Positions 39,492 to 48,431 of a stretch of DNA of 64,000 nt are shown here, piece after piece. The notes below the pieces were generated by a model. That model was not told the origin of the DNA and searched no databases. It was given only the letters and a program-made list of their open reading frames with translations. The stretch covers positions 122,853 to 186,852 of the forward strand of contig JAIUNU010000007.1 of the NCBI GenBank assembly GCA_020161365.1, read 5' to 3'. Numbering within the stretch: the first letter of the stretch is position 1; each line of letters opens with the position of its first letter. The position numbers and the translations under genes are program-made. The DNA is from Pseudomonadota bacterium (GTDB lineage Bacteria; Pseudomonadota; Alphaproteobacteria; Caulobacterales; Caulobacteraceae).

Positions 39492-40523
39492 ATGATCTTT
39501 TCCTTCGACGCTTTCGTCACCAGCGCCCTGTTCGACCGCTCCGGCCGCGCCATGTTCGCCCTCGGCGACGGCACGGTCCGCCTGCAGACCGAGGAGGGCT
39601 TCGTCACGGTCGAGGCTCACGGCGGTCCTCTGGGCGGCGCGGTCCTGGCGGCCGCCGTACACCCCAGCGGTGTGGGCGTTGTCACCGGCGGCGACGATGG
39701 CCGCGTGGTCTGGAGCCGAATCGACGGCGGCGACGTCGTCGCCACCCTGATCGCCGAGGTGAAGAACAAGTGGATCGAACATGTCGCCACCAGCGCCGCC
39801 TCGGGCCTGATCGCCTTTATGGCCGGCAAGGACGTGCATGTCCGCGACGCCGCCGACCCGGCCTTCGCGCGCGCGTTCGGGCACGAGAAGACAGTGTCGG
39901 GTCTGACGTTCGAGCCTAAGGGCCGGCGCCTGGCCTCGGCGACTTACGGTGGCGCCTGTCTCTGGTACGCGCGGATCGCCGACCAGAAGCCGACGATCCT
40001 CAAATGGGCCGGCAGCCACATCGCGGTGGAGTTCAGCCCGGACGGCAAGTTCCTGATCTCGTCCATGCAGGAAAACCAGTTGCACGGCTGGCGCCTGTCG
40101 GACGGCAAGGACATGCGGATGGGCGGCTACCCGTCCAAGATCAAGAGTGTGGCCTTCTTCGACAAAGGCAATCTGCTGGCCACCGCCGGCGCGTCGGGCG
40201 CGGTGATCTGGCCGTTCGCCGGCGCCAATGGGCCGATGGGCAAGGAAGCCGCCGAGATCGGCTTCTCTCGCGATTCGATGGTCGTCCGTGTGGCGGGGAT
40301 CGATCCCCAGCCGGTCTGCATCGCGGGCCAGGACAACGGCAAGGTCTGGGCGGCTCACATGCGCAACGGCCGGATCGAAACCCTCAAGGCCGAGAAGGGC
40401 GCGCCGATCAGCGCCCTGTCGGTCAGCGCCGACGGCAAGCGGTTGGCTTGGGGCGACGAGAGCGGCGAGGCCGGGGTCATGGAGATCCCCGACCTGTCCG
40501 GTCCGCGTCAGTTCGTGGGGTAG
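39492..40523 (+). CDS. WD40/beta-propeller-like repeat protein
   Basis: 343 residues from ATG 39492. Repeated blocks follow the pattern of a hydrophobic strand, GG/GD, W and DG (GGDDGRVVWSRIDGGDVVATL, LASATYGGACLWYARI, FSPDGKFLISSMQENQLHGWRLSDG, LLATAGASGAVIWPF), each about 40 residues, as in WD40 or YncE-like propellers. There is no signal peptide, so it is probably cytoplasmic and a scaffold. The function is unknown. Reading further upstream in frame runs antisense through the exbD gene and was not used. Confidence 0.75.
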   Translation: MIFSFDAFVTSALFDRSGRAMFALGDGTVRLQTEEGFVTVEAHGGPLGGAVLAAAVHPSGVGVVTGGDDGRVVWSRIDGGDVVATLIAEVKNKWIEHVATSAASGLIAFMAGKDVHVRDAADPAFARAFGHEKTVSGLTFEPKGRRLASATYGGACLWYARIADQKPTILKWAGSHIAVEFSPDGKFLISSMQENQLHGWRLSDGKDMRMGGYPSKIKSVAFFDKGNLLATAGASGAVIWPFAGANGPMGKEAAEIGFSRDSMVVRVAGIDPQPVCIAGQDNGKVWAAHMRNGRIETLKAEKGAPISALSVSADGKRLAWGDESGEAGVMEIPDLSGPRQFVG

Positions 40524-40544
40524 TCTGAAAATCCCGATCTCTCT

Positions 40545-40650
40545 GACGAATGCCGGGTTCCAGATGAAAAGCGCTGAGCCGCTCGTGAATGGCGAGGCGC
40601 TCATTCTCGTCTGACCGAGTGCTTTAGGATCTGGGTCCCGGCATTCGCCG
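40545..40650. repeat. ~100-bp imperfect inverted repeat (MITE/REP-like element)
   Basis: Left arm GAATGCCGGGTTCCAGAT (40548-40565) and right arm ATCTGGGTCCCGGCATTC (40629-40646) differ at two positions. Inner parts AAAGCGCT and AGTGCTTT also pair, so most of the element can fold back. It sits between convergent genes. Confidence 0.7.
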
Positions 40651-40669
40651 GGAAGATCGGATATAAGCT

Positions 40670-41332
40670 CTAGAAGCCCTTGAGCTCCGCCCATTCCTCG
40701 AATGGCGCGCGGCGTGAGCGGAAATTGTTCACCGGCGCGTCGGCGTCGCGGTAGCCTAGCGCCATGCCCGAGAAAAGCATGTGGCCTTCGGGCAGGCCGA
40801 CATGCTCGTCGACCAGCTTGTTGTAGTGCGACCAGAACTCTTGCGGGCAGGTGTCGAGGCCCCGCTCGACCGCCAGAAGCATGAAGGTTTGCATCAGCAT
40901 GCCGACATCGCTCCACTGCGGCGGGCCGCAGCGGCGGTCGATCGAGAAGAACAGCTGCACCGGCGCGCCGAAACCCTGGCCGTTGTTGGCGAACCACTGC
41001 AGGCGCTGCAGCTTGTCCTCGCGGGGAATGCCCAGCGCGCCGTACATGTCTTCGCCAACCTGGAAGCGGCGGCTGCGCAGCGGCTCCCACAGGTTGGCGG
41101 GATAGACGTCATATTCGGTGGGATCGGGCGAGGCGACGCGCTGCAGCATGGCAGCCTTCAGCGCCTCCAGCGGTGCGCCGGCCACGACCTGCACCCGCCA
41201 GGGCTGGAGGTTGCCGCCCGACGGGGCCCGCGCGGCGGCTTCCAGCAGCTCGCGGATCAGTCCGGCGTCGACCGGATCGGGCTTGAAGGCGCGCACCGAC
41301 ATGCGGCGGTTCACGGCGTCGATCACGTCCAT
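40670..41332 (-). CDS. nitroreductase family protein
   Basis: FMN-dependent oxidoreductase of 220 residues. It shows the N-terminal RRMSVRAFKPDPV and APSGGNLQPWRV signatures (FMN phosphate contacts) and the C-terminal MALGYRDADAPVNNFRSRR. It probably reduces quinones or nitro-compounds with NAD(P)H, but the substrate is unknown. It is a single gene, convergent with the WD40-like gene across the inverted repeat and divergent from mtgA. Confidence 0.92.
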   Translation of the reverse strand: MDVIDAVNRRMSVRAFKPDPVDAGLIRELLEAAARAPSGGNLQPWRVQVVAGAPLEALKAAMLQRVASPDPTEYDVYPANLWEPLRSRRFQVGEDMYGALGIPREDKLQRLQWFANNGQGFGAPVQLFFSIDRRCGPPQWSDVGMLMQTFMLLAVERGLDTCPQEFWSHYNKLVDEHVGLPEGHMLFSGMALGYRDADAPVNNFRSRRAPFEEWAELKGF

Positions 41333-41417
41333 CGATAGCTCCCTTTTGGCGAATAGATTTATCCCGCGCGACAGCGGCGTTGCCTGTCGTTAGCATCCGT
41401 CCGCTGCGTCAAGACAA

Positions 41418-42107
41418 GTGGGGCGTTTCGTGCGGCGGCTTTTGCGCAATCTTCTGCTGGCCTTGTTCCTGGTGCTGGTCGCCGGCCCTGTGGTGGCGGT
41501 GATTCTGTACCGCTTCATTCCGCCGCCGGTGACCCCGCTGATGGTCATCCGCGCCGTCGAGGGGCGCGGTCTGGATCATCGCTGGCGATCGATGGACAAG
41601 ATTTCCCCGACCTTGCCGCGCGCCCTGATCGCCGCCGAAGACGCCAAGTTCTGCGACCATCGCGGCTTTGACTTCGAAGCCCTACAGAAGGCCTACGAGA
41701 ACAACGAATCGGGCCGGAAGATCCGGGGCGGCTCCACGATCAGCCAGCAGACGGCCAAGAACGTCTTCCTGTGGCCGGGGCGCTCCTATGTCCGCAAGGG
41801 CCTGGAGGCTTGGTTCACGGTGCTGATCGAGACCTTCTGGGGCAAGCGGCGGATCATGGAGGTCTATATGAACTCCATCGAATACGGCTCGGGCATCTAC
41901 GGCGCGGAGGCCGCCGCGCAGCGCTACTTCGGGGTCGGCGCCGACAAGCTGACCCAAGCCCAATCCGCGCGGCTGGCGGCCATTCTGCCCAGTCCGCTCA
42001 AATGGAAGGTCATCAAGCCCGGCAAGTACGTGGCCAAGCGCAGCAAGAAGATCGGCAAGGCCTCAGGCGCCGTGCGGCGCGACGGTCTGGCTGACTGCCT
42101 GAGTTAA
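41418..42107 (+). CDS. mtgA: monofunctional peptidoglycan glycosyltransferase MtgA
   Basis: Inner-membrane GT51 enzyme of 229 residues that polymerises lipid II without a transpeptidase domain. It has one N-terminal helix (about residues 7-30) and the GT51 motifs [14 protein letters not shown] (catalytic Glu, about residue 75), [22 protein letters not shown] and ARLAAILP. The length is typical of MtgA. GTG 41418 is used; another GTG four codons later is possible. Confidence 0.95.
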   Translation: MGRFVRRLLRNLLLALFLVLVAGPVVAVILYRFIPPPVTPLMVIRAVEGRGLDHRWRSMDKISPTLPRALIAAEDAKFCDHRGFDFEALQKAYENNESGRKIRGGSTISQQTAKNVFLWPGRSYVRKGLEAWFTVLIETFWGKRRIMEVYMNSIEYGSGIYGAEAAAQRYFGVGADKLTQAQSARLAAILPSPLKWKVIKPGKYVAKRSKKIGKASGAVRRDGLADCLS

Positions 42108-42122
42108 GGCGGAGATCTTGGA

Positions 42123-42662
42123 ATGCCAATCGCCCCAGGCCCCACGCTGGAGACCGAACGTCTGATCTTGCGTCCGCCGGCCGATCAGGATCTGGACCGC
42201 TGGGCCCAGATGATGGCCAATCCGGTCGCGGCGCGCTTCATCGGGGGGCAACAGCCCCGGGCGACGGCCTGGCGATTCATGGCGACCATGGCCGGCTCAT
42301 GGGCCCTGAACGGTTTCGGCATGTTTTCCGTCATCGAGAAGGCTTCCGGACTGTGGCAGGGCCGTATCGGACCCTGGCGTCCCGAAGGCTGGCCCGGAAC
42401 CGAGGTGGGCTGGGGGCTTCACCCTGACGCCTGGGGGCGCGGCTACGCCGTTGAGGCCGCGACGGCCACGATCGACTGGGTGGTGGATCACCTGGGATGG
42501 ACCGACGTCATCCACTGCATCGATCCGGAGAACACGCCCTCGCAGGCGGTGGCTCGGCGCCTGGGCTCGGTCAATCGGGGCGCCGGACGCCTGCCGCCGC
42601 CGTTCGAGGATCATGTCGTCGAGATCTGGGGCCAGACCGCCGATCAGTGGCGCGCGCGCTGA
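42123..42662 (+). CDS. GNAT family N-acetyltransferase
   Basis: 179 residues, 15 bases after mtgA and probably co-transcribed. It shows LETERLILRPP at the N-terminus, IGPWRPEGWPGTEVGWGLHPDAWGRGYAVEAATATIDW (motif A, about residues 80-118) and NTPSQAVARRLGSVNRG (motif B). It is a RimJ/RimL-like acetyltransferase of unknown substrate. Confidence 0.88.
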   Translation: MPIAPGPTLETERLILRPPADQDLDRWAQMMANPVAARFIGGQQPRATAWRFMATMAGSWALNGFGMFSVIEKASGLWQGRIGPWRPEGWPGTEVGWGLHPDAWGRGYAVEAATATIDWVVDHLGWTDVIHCIDPENTPSQAVARRLGSVNRGAGRLPPPFEDHVVEIWGQTADQWRAR

Positions 42663-42672
42663 AGCAGAAGCC

Positions 42673-43443
42673 TTAGTCGACCGCCAGGATCACGTCAGCG
42701 GCGGCGATCGAGACGATGACCCTGTCGCCGGGCGTCAGGTCCCAGCCGTCGGCGCCCGCCTCGACTGTGGCGACAAGAGACTTGCCTGCCGGGAGGCCGA
42801 TCACGAGCTCAGCGGCTGCGTCTCCCGCCTCGCGGTCCAGGATCCGTCCTTCCAGGCGGTTCTCCGCCGGCGCGCCGTCCAGCCCGATGAAGCTGGACTT
42901 GATCAAGGCGATGGCGGGGCGACCGGGGGCCAGGCCCAGATCCTCGACGCTGCGACGGGTCACCCGCGCGATGAGGCCTAGGCCCTCGCCAGCGTCGAGA
43001 GACACCGAGGCGGTGACGCCGGCCTCGGCCACCGCCGTCACCACGCCGCGCAGGGCGTTGCGGGCGCTGGTGCGCAGGCCAAGACTCCAGAGCTGCTCGA
43101 CCTCGCCCGCTAGGTCCGTCTCGAGCCGCGCGAAAGCAGCGCCGACTTCCCGTTCCGCAGCCCGGAAGGCGCGGATCACGGCCAGGCCGCGCGCGGTCAC
43201 CTGGGCCGCGCCGCCGGTGCGTCCGCCCGGCGCGGCGCTGACCAGCGGGGCGTCGAACAGGTTGTTCAGCGCCTGAACGCCGTCCCAGGCGCCCTTGTAG
43301 GACAGGCCCGTCTGCTTCGCCGCCCCGCTGATCGAGCCATGCCGGGCGATGGCTTCCAACAGAGCGATGCGCTCCAGGCCCACACGCGCCAGTCCGCCGC
43401 GCTTGAGAACCAGAGAGGCGCTGAAGTCGGTGTCGCTGCTCAC
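42673..43443 (-). CDS. modE: molybdate-responsive regulator ModE
   Basis: 256 residues. An N-terminal winged helix (about 1-110) has IARHGSISGAAKQTGLSYKGAWDGVQALNN. Two C-terminal molybdate-binding TOBE/Mop repeats (about 115-255) have NALRGVVTAVAEAGVTASVSLDAGEGLGLIARVTRRSV and NRLEGRILDREAGDAAAELVIGLPAGKSLVATV. It is divergent from modAB with a palindromic site between them, so it likely represses modAB when molybdate is plentiful. Confidence 0.93.
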   Translation of the reverse strand: MSSDTDFSASLVLKRGGLARVGLERIALLEAIARHGSISGAAKQTGLSYKGAWDGVQALNNLFDAPLVSAAPGGRTGGAAQVTARGLAVIRAFRAAEREVGAAFARLETDLAGEVEQLWSLGLRTSARNALRGVVTAVAEAGVTASVSLDAGEGLGLIARVTRRSVEDLGLAPGRPAIALIKSSFIGLDGAPAENRLEGRILDREAGDAAAELVIGLPAGKSLVATVEAGADGWDLTPGDRVIVSIAAADVILAVD

Positions 43444-43463
43444 TGGTCGGACCTGGCTTTCGT

Positions 43464-43489
43464 CGTTATGTAGTTTCGCTGCATAACCG
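43464..43489. promoter_or_regulatory. probable ModE operator
   Basis: CGTTATG (43464-43470) and CATAACCG (43482-43489) form an inverted repeat with an 11-base spacer, 25 bases before modA ATG. The arrangement is like known ModE sites (CGTTAT...ATAACG). Confidence 0.75.
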
Positions 43490-43514
43490 CTGCGCTGAGC
43501 TCAAGGCATACCAG

Positions 43515-44273
43515 ATGATGGCCCGCCGTCCGACGCTGATCGCCGCCCTGCTCGGCGTCTGGTCTCTGACCTTCGCCGGCGCGGCTCTTGCCGGCGAAAC
43601 CAAGGTTGCCGTCGCCGCCAACTTCACCGAGCCGGCCAAGGCGATCGCCGCGCAATTCAAGGCCAGGACGGGTCATGAGGCTGTGCTCAGCTTTGGCTCC
43701 TCCGGCCAGTTCTACACCCAGATCGCCAACGGCGCGCCGTACGAGGTCTTCCTGTCGGCCGACGTTGAGCGCCCGCAAAAGGCCGAGGCGGCGGGCTTGG
43801 CGGTTACCGGTTCGCGCTTCACCTATGCGACCGGGCGCCTCGTACTGTTCAGCCGGACGCCGGGCTTCGTTGACGGGCGGGGCGCGGTGTTGTCGCGCGG
43901 TGGGTTCGATAAGCTGGCCATCGCCGATCCCAAGGCCGCGCCCTACGGCCAGGCGGCGGTTGAAGCCCTGACCAAGCTCAAACTCTACGACGCGCTAAGG
44001 CCAAAGATCGTCACAGGCGCCTCGATCACCCAGGCCTTTCAGTTCGTCCAAACCGGCGCTGCGGAGCTTGGCTTCGTGGCGCTGTCGCAGGTCGTAGACG
44101 ACAAGAGGGGCTCGCGCTGGCTCGTGCCGGCCGCGAACCACACGCCGATCGATCAGCAGGCCGTGCTGCTGAAGACGGGCGCGAACAGCGACGCCGCCAG
44201 GGCCTTTCTGGCGTTCCTCAAGGGCGCGGAGGCCAAGGCCATCATCCGCCGCTATGGCTACGAGGTCCGCTGA
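43515..44273 (+). CDS. modA: molybdate ABC transporter substrate-binding protein ModA
   Basis: Periplasmic molybdate binder of 252 residues. It has a signal peptide ([21 protein letters not shown]) and ModA features [57 protein letters not shown] and [21 protein letters not shown]. It feeds the ModB permease encoded 2 bases downstream. A ModE-type operator lies just upstream. Confidence 0.94.
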   Translation: MMARRPTLIAALLGVWSLTFAGAALAGETKVAVAANFTEPAKAIAAQFKARTGHEAVLSFGSSGQFYTQIANGAPYEVFLSADVERPQKAEAAGLAVTGSRFTYATGRLVLFSRTPGFVDGRGAVLSRGGFDKLAIADPKAAPYGQAAVEALTKLKLYDALRPKIVTGASITQAFQFVQTGAAELGFVALSQVVDDKRGSRWLVPAANHTPIDQQAVLLKTGANSDAARAFLAFLKGAEAKAIIRRYGYEVR

Positions 44274-44275
44274 CC

Positions 44276-44950
44276 GTGGGTGAGATTCTGTGGCTGACGG
44301 CGAAGCTGGCGGGAATCACCACCGTGATTCTGCTTGGGCTGGCGACGCCGCTGTCGTGGTGGCTGGCGCGAGGCCGTTCGCCGCTGCGAACACCCGTGAC
44401 CGCGATCGTCGCGCTCCCGATTGTCCTGCCGCCGACCGTGCTGGGTTTCTATCTATTGATCGCCCTGGGACCGAACAGCCCGTTGATGGCGTTGCTGCAG
44501 CCCTTCGGCGTGCGGACCCTGGCCTTCACCTTTGAGGGGTTGGTGATCGGCTCGCTGATCTACTCGCTGCCGTTCGCTGTGCAGCCTTTGCGCAACGCCT
44601 TCCTGGCTATCGGCGACGAGCCGCTGGAAGCCGCCGCGAGCCTCGGCGCATCAAGGGCGCAGACCTTCTGGCGGGTCGCCCTGCCGCTGGCGTTGCCGGG
44701 CTACGTCGCCGCGGCGATCCTGACCTTCGCCCACACGGTTGGCGAGTTCGGCGTCGTGATGATGCTGGGCGGGAATATCCCGGGCGAGACCATGGTGTTG
44801 TCGACCGAAATCTATCGTCTGGTCGAGGCGCTGGAATGGGGCGAAGCGCACCGTCTGTCGATGCTGCTGCTGGCCTTCGCCTTCCTCGTCCTGGTGGTTC
44901 TTCTGGCGCTGGAGGCGCGGTCGAAGATCCTGCTCCGCACCCGGTCTTGA
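44276..44950 (+). CDS. modB: molybdate ABC transporter permease ModB
   Basis: 224-residue inner-membrane permease with about five helices and the EAA loop [28 protein letters not shown] (about residues 120-147). GTG 44276 follows the modA stop by 2 bases. The expected ATPase gene modC is not downstream; the next gene is on the opposite strand 21 bases away. Confidence 0.93.
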   Translation: MGEILWLTAKLAGITTVILLGLATPLSWWLARGRSPLRTPVTAIVALPIVLPPTVLGFYLLIALGPNSPLMALLQPFGVRTLAFTFEGLVIGSLIYSLPFAVQPLRNAFLAIGDEPLEAAASLGASRAQTFWRVALPLALPGYVAAAILTFAHTVGEFGVVMMLGGNIPGETMVLSTEIYRLVEALEWGEAHRLSMLLLAFAFLVLVVLLALEARSKILLRTRS

Positions 44951-44971
44951 AGCCAGTGGTCGCCCGCTCGG

Positions 44972-45787
44972 TCAGAACCAGCCGGTCTCGCGCAGCGCCT
45001 TGGCGTAGGCCCGGCTGACCGGCGCTTCGACGCCGCTCTTCAGCGTCAGGACGGCGCGTCCGTCACCGCGCCGGGCGTCCTCGACGGCGCCCTTGGCGAC
45101 CCACCACGATCGATGGGTCTGAGCGCCTTCGATTCCCTCCAACTCAGCCACGGCGTCGGAGAGGCGCATCAGGATCAGGTCCTGGCCGCGTGACGTGTGC
45201 AGGCGCAGATAGTGGTCCTCGGCCTCCACAGCGTAGAGCTCCGCCCCGCGCAGTTTGCTCGGCAGACGCTCGAGGAAGCGCACGATCGTGGTTCCGACCG
45301 GCGCGGCATGGGTCTCCACCGGACGCCTTTGGACCAGGAAGTTCAGGGCGGTCATGCCGGTCGTGACGATGAACACCGGGCCAAGATAGAGCGACAGGGT
45401 CTGGGGGCGCGGCGGGCCGTGAAAGGTCAGTTCGGTGACCAGCCAGACGACTGCGGTGAAAGGCAGGGTGATGCCGATCACGGTGAGGCCGCCATAGAGC
45501 CAGGGGCGCGCGTCGGCGCGTCCTTCGCGCCCGATCAGATGGGTGACCATCGTGCCGACGACCGCGCCGGCCAGACAAAGGCCCACCCAGTAGGCCACTC
45601 GCAGGCCCACTGGCGCGGCGTCCGTGCCAAAGGCGCCGATCAGCGCCAGGAACACGCCGGCGGCGGCCGAAACCCCAAAGCCCCGGAGGCTGTCGCGACT
45701 GGCCATGGCCGTTCGCGAAGCGTGAATGGCGCCGGCCAGCCGTTCACGAAACGAGGCCGGCGACTGGCGCAACGACGATTGAGGCAC
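44972..45787 (-). CDS. membrane-anchored LytTR family DNA-binding regulator
   Basis: About 271 residues from GTG 45785-45787, which has GGAGGGG about 9 bases upstream. An ATG at 45704-45706 would give 244 residues. Four hydrophobic helices span roughly residues 45-165, with a C-terminal LytTR domain (about 175-268) showing ELYAVEAEDHYLRLHTSRGQDLILMRLSDAV and THRSWWVAKGAVEDA. A one-component membrane-bound LytTR protein could sense a signal in the membrane directly. It is divergent from the DUF2306-DUF2141-carotenoid oxygenase genes, whose promoter it may control. Confidence 0.85.
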   Translation of the reverse strand: MPQSSLRQSPASFRERLAGAIHASRTAMASRDSLRGFGVSAAAGVFLALIGAFGTDAAPVGLRVAYWVGLCLAGAVVGTMVTHLIGREGRADARPWLYGGLTVIGITLPFTAVVWLVTELTFHGPPRPQTLSLYLGPVFIVTTGMTALNFLVQRRPVETHAAPVGTTIVRFLERLPSKLRGAELYAVEAEDHYLRLHTSRGQDLILMRLSDAVAELEGIEGAQTHRSWWVAKGAVEDARRGDGRAVLTLKSGVEAPVSRAYAKALRETGWF

Positions 45788-45861
45788 GGACCCGACCCCT
45801 CCACCAAGGCTTCCAACAGCGAGGCGATCCGCCGCCCCGCTTGAACCGGGAGTGAAGGAAG

Positions 45862-46422
45862 ATGGCCTCGCACGGCAAGTCAATTTCGCAGGTGTCGGAT
45901 CGCTGGAGCGGGCTTCGCAACGCCGCTTTGGGCGTGGGCGCGGCGATCGTGATCGTGGCGGTCACCGCGCCGCAGGCCCTCACCGACTTCGGCGCCTTCG
46001 TCCAGCGGGTCGGCTTTCAGCCCCATGCGCCGGATGTTTCGAGGATCGCCGCCGCGCCGGCGGTGGTTCAGCTGCATCTCTTCTCGGCCCTGACCGCTCT
46101 GGCGATCGGCGTCGTTCTGATGATGCGGGTGAAGGGCACGACCCTGCACAAGCTCCTGGGCTGGACCTGGGTGCTGGCCATGGGGTCGACCGCCGTCAGC
46201 TCGCTCTTCATCCGCGAGATCAACCACGGCGCCTTCAGCTTCATCCACCTGCTCTCCGGCTGGACCATCGTCGGCCTGCCAGGCGCGGTCTACGCGATCA
46301 AGCGCCGCAAGGTCTCGGCGCACCGTAGGGCGATGACCGGCATGTTCGTCGGCGGCCTGCTGCTGGCCGGCCTCTTCGCCTTTCTCCCCGGTCGCCTGCT
46401 CTGGACCGTGTTCCTGGGCTGA
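45862..46422 (+). CDS. DUF2306 family membrane protein
   Basis: 186 residues with about four hydrophobic helices. It has DUF2306-like features in QLHLFSALTALAIGVVLMMRVKGTTLHKLLGWTWVLAMGSTAVSSLFI and INHGAFSFIHLLSGWTIVGLPGAVYAIKRRKVSAHRRAMTGMFVGG, with several histidines inside or near the membrane. GGGAGTGAAGGAAG precedes the ATG. The function is unknown. It is divergent from the LytTR gene with a 74-base gap and is followed by a DUF2141 gene. Confidence 0.85.
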   Translation: MASHGKSISQVSDRWSGLRNAALGVGAAIVIVAVTAPQALTDFGAFVQRVGFQPHAPDVSRIAAAPAVVQLHLFSALTALAIGVVLMMRVKGTTLHKLLGWTWVLAMGSTAVSSLFIREINHGAFSFIHLLSGWTIVGLPGAVYAIKRRKVSAHRRAMTGMFVGGLLLAGLFAFLPGRLLWTVFLG

Positions 46423-46454
46423 CCCGTCATCCAACCCCAAGAAGGACTAAACCC

Positions 46455-46892
46455 ATGATCATCGTTCGCACGCTCGCCCTGGCCCTCGCGGCCGCCTCCG
46501 TCCTGGCCCCCGGCGCCCGCGCCCAGGAGGCGTTCGGCGACCTGACCCTGACCTTCCCCGACCTCAAGGCCAAGCAGGGCCAGATCATGATCGCCGTGTT
46601 CGACAGCCCGCAGGGCTGGGCGTCTGGCAAGCCTGTCCGCTTCGCCAACGTCTCGGCCGCGCAGGATCCGGCCTCGGCCAAGATCCTGGCCCTGCCGCCG
46701 GGGTCCTACGCCGTGCGCGCGTTCCAGGATGTCGATGGCGACGGCAAGATGGCGACCAATCCCTTCGGCATGCCGACCGAGCCGTACGGCTTCTCGCGCG
46801 ACGCCCAGCCGAACATGGGCCCGCCCGCGTTCGACGCCGCCGCCTTCGAGGTGAAGGCGGGCGCCAACGCCCAATCCCTGCGCCTGAACTGA
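46455..46892 (+). CDS. DUF2141 family secreted protein
   Basis: 145 residues with a signal peptide (MIIVRTLALALAAASVLAPGARAQE). The DUF2141 core shows GQIMIAVFDSPQGW, LPPGSYAVRAFQDVDGDGKMATNPFGMPTEPYGFS and AAFEVKAG, predicted as an exported beta-sandwich. GAAGGAC lies 8 bases before the ATG. The next gene, a carotenoid oxygenase, starts 10 bases later. The molecular function is unknown. Confidence 0.87.
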   Translation: MIIVRTLALALAAASVLAPGARAQEAFGDLTLTFPDLKAKQGQIMIAVFDSPQGWASGKPVRFANVSAAQDPASAKILALPPGSYAVRAFQDVDGDGKMATNPFGMPTEPYGFSRDAQPNMGPPAFDAAAFEVKAGANAQSLRLN

Positions 46893-46902
46893 GAATCGAG
46901 CC

Positions 46903-48354
46903 ATGAACCGACGCGACATCCTGCGCGGCGCGGCCCTGACGGGCGCCGCCGCCGTCCTCACCCCTGAAACGCTCTGGGCCGCCGCCGCCAACGACTGGAC
47001 CCTGGGCCTGGCCGATGTCGAGGCGGACATCGCGCCGACCGGCTTGACCCTGGTTCACGGCCGCGCGCCGATGGAGTTGAAGGGCACGCTGTTCCGGAAC
47101 GGTCCGGCCAAGTTCCGCCGGCCGGGCGGTTCGGTCGGCCATTGGTTCGACGGTGACGGCATGGTCCGCAAGTTCCAGGTCGCGGACGGCCAAGCGCGCC
47201 TGTCGGCCCGCTTTGTCGACACCGTCAAACGCCGACAGGACACCGCCGCTAACGCGGTGATCACGCCAGGCTATGGGACCGCTGCGGGGGCGGGCGCGCG
47301 GGTCGGTTCGGCCGATGACGCCAACGCGGCCAATACGTCCGTGATGATGGCCGGCGGCGAGCTCTGGGCGCTTTGGGAAGGCGGCTCCCCGACGGCGATG
47401 GACCCGGCTTCGCTGGAGACGCGGGGCTTCAAGACGATCAGCCCTGACATGAAGGGCATGCCGTTCCTAGCGCACCCCCGCGTACAGCCGGATGGCACGG
47501 TCTGGAACCTGGGTCTTGCGGGCAAGCGGGCGGTGGTCTGGAACCTGTCGCCCGACGGCGCCCTGCGCAAAGCCGAGGTCATCACCCTGCCGCGCGCTGG
47601 CTATATGCACGACTTCACCGCCACCGAGCGCAGCCTGATCATCATCCTCCAGCCTTGGGTGCAGGAGGGGATGCGGATGCCGATCGCGTCGACCATGGTT
47701 TGGCGACCCGAGCTAGGCGCGCAGGTCCTGGTGCTGGACAAGAACGACCTGTCAAAGCGTCGCCTGTTCGAGCTGCCGCCGTTCTTCTTCTTCCACCTCG
47801 GCGACGCCTGGGAGGAGGTCGACGGGACGATCCGCTTCGACGCCTGCATCGATAAGGACCCTTTCGGGACGGCGGCCAATGGTGGCGCGATCCTGCGAGG
47901 CGAGCGTCTTCGCGCCGCCCCGCCACGTCGGGCGCTGATCACGCTGCGCGCCGACGGTCGCGCCGACATGGCGGCGGAGACGGTCAGCGCGGAGTTCCCG
48001 CGTTCCGATCCGCGTTTTGCGGGCCTTGCCCGACGCTATTCGGTGCATCTGACCAACGAGCGCCCTGACCGTCCTCTGTTCCAGAGCGTCGCCGTGCGCG
48101 ACTGGAAGAAGGACAAGGATCACGTCTTCGACTTCGGGGCGCGTCATCTGGTTGAGGAAATGGTCTTCGCGCCCCGGCCAGGATCGTCGGCGGAACTGGA
48201 CGGTTGGCTGGTCGGTACGACGATCAACCTCGACGCCCGGGCGACCGAGCTGCACGTCTTCGACGCCCGACATGTGGACAGGGGACCGCTGGCGACCTGG
48301 CGCGCGCCGGTGGCGCTGCCGGTGACCTTCCACGGCGTGTTCGTCGGCGCTTGA
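46903..48354 (+). CDS. Tat-exported carotenoid oxygenase (RPE65/CCD family)
   Basis: 483 residues that probably cleave a carotenoid, apocarotenoid or stilbene double bond with a non-heme Fe(II). The N-terminus NRRDILRGAALTG is a Tat signal candidate. The family's four His iron ligands are seen at roughly residues 190 (LAHPRV), 235 (YMHDFT), 302 (FFHLGDAWEE) and 476 (TFHGVFVGA), along with the family Glu residues. Export is unusual for this mostly cytosolic family. It is encoded with DUF2306 and DUF2141 genes and followed by TetR, TonB receptor and MFS genes, suggesting uptake and cleavage of a hydrophobic substrate. Confidence 0.88.
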   Translation: MNRRDILRGAALTGAAAVLTPETLWAAAANDWTLGLADVEADIAPTGLTLVHGRAPMELKGTLFRNGPAKFRRPGGSVGHWFDGDGMVRKFQVADGQARLSARFVDTVKRRQDTAANAVITPGYGTAAGAGARVGSADDANAANTSVMMAGGELWALWEGGSPTAMDPASLETRGFKTISPDMKGMPFLAHPRVQPDGTVWNLGLAGKRAVVWNLSPDGALRKAEVITLPRAGYMHDFTATERSLIIILQPWVQEGMRMPIASTMVWRPELGAQVLVLDKNDLSKRRLFELPPFFFFHLGDAWEEVDGTIRFDACIDKDPFGTAANGGAILRGERLRAAPPRRALITLRADGRADMAAETVSAEFPRSDPRFAGLARRYSVHLTNERPDRPLFQSVAVRDWKKDKDHVFDFGARHLVEEMVFAPRPGSSAELDGWLVGTTINLDARATELHVFDARHVDRGPLATWRAPVALPVTFHGVFVGA

Positions 48355-48431
48355 GAGAACGGCGGTCCTTGCCAGGGCCGCCGGGTTGCGCCTATCCGAG
48401 GGCGGAGCTTCATCAAGGCGGGCCCGTCCCC

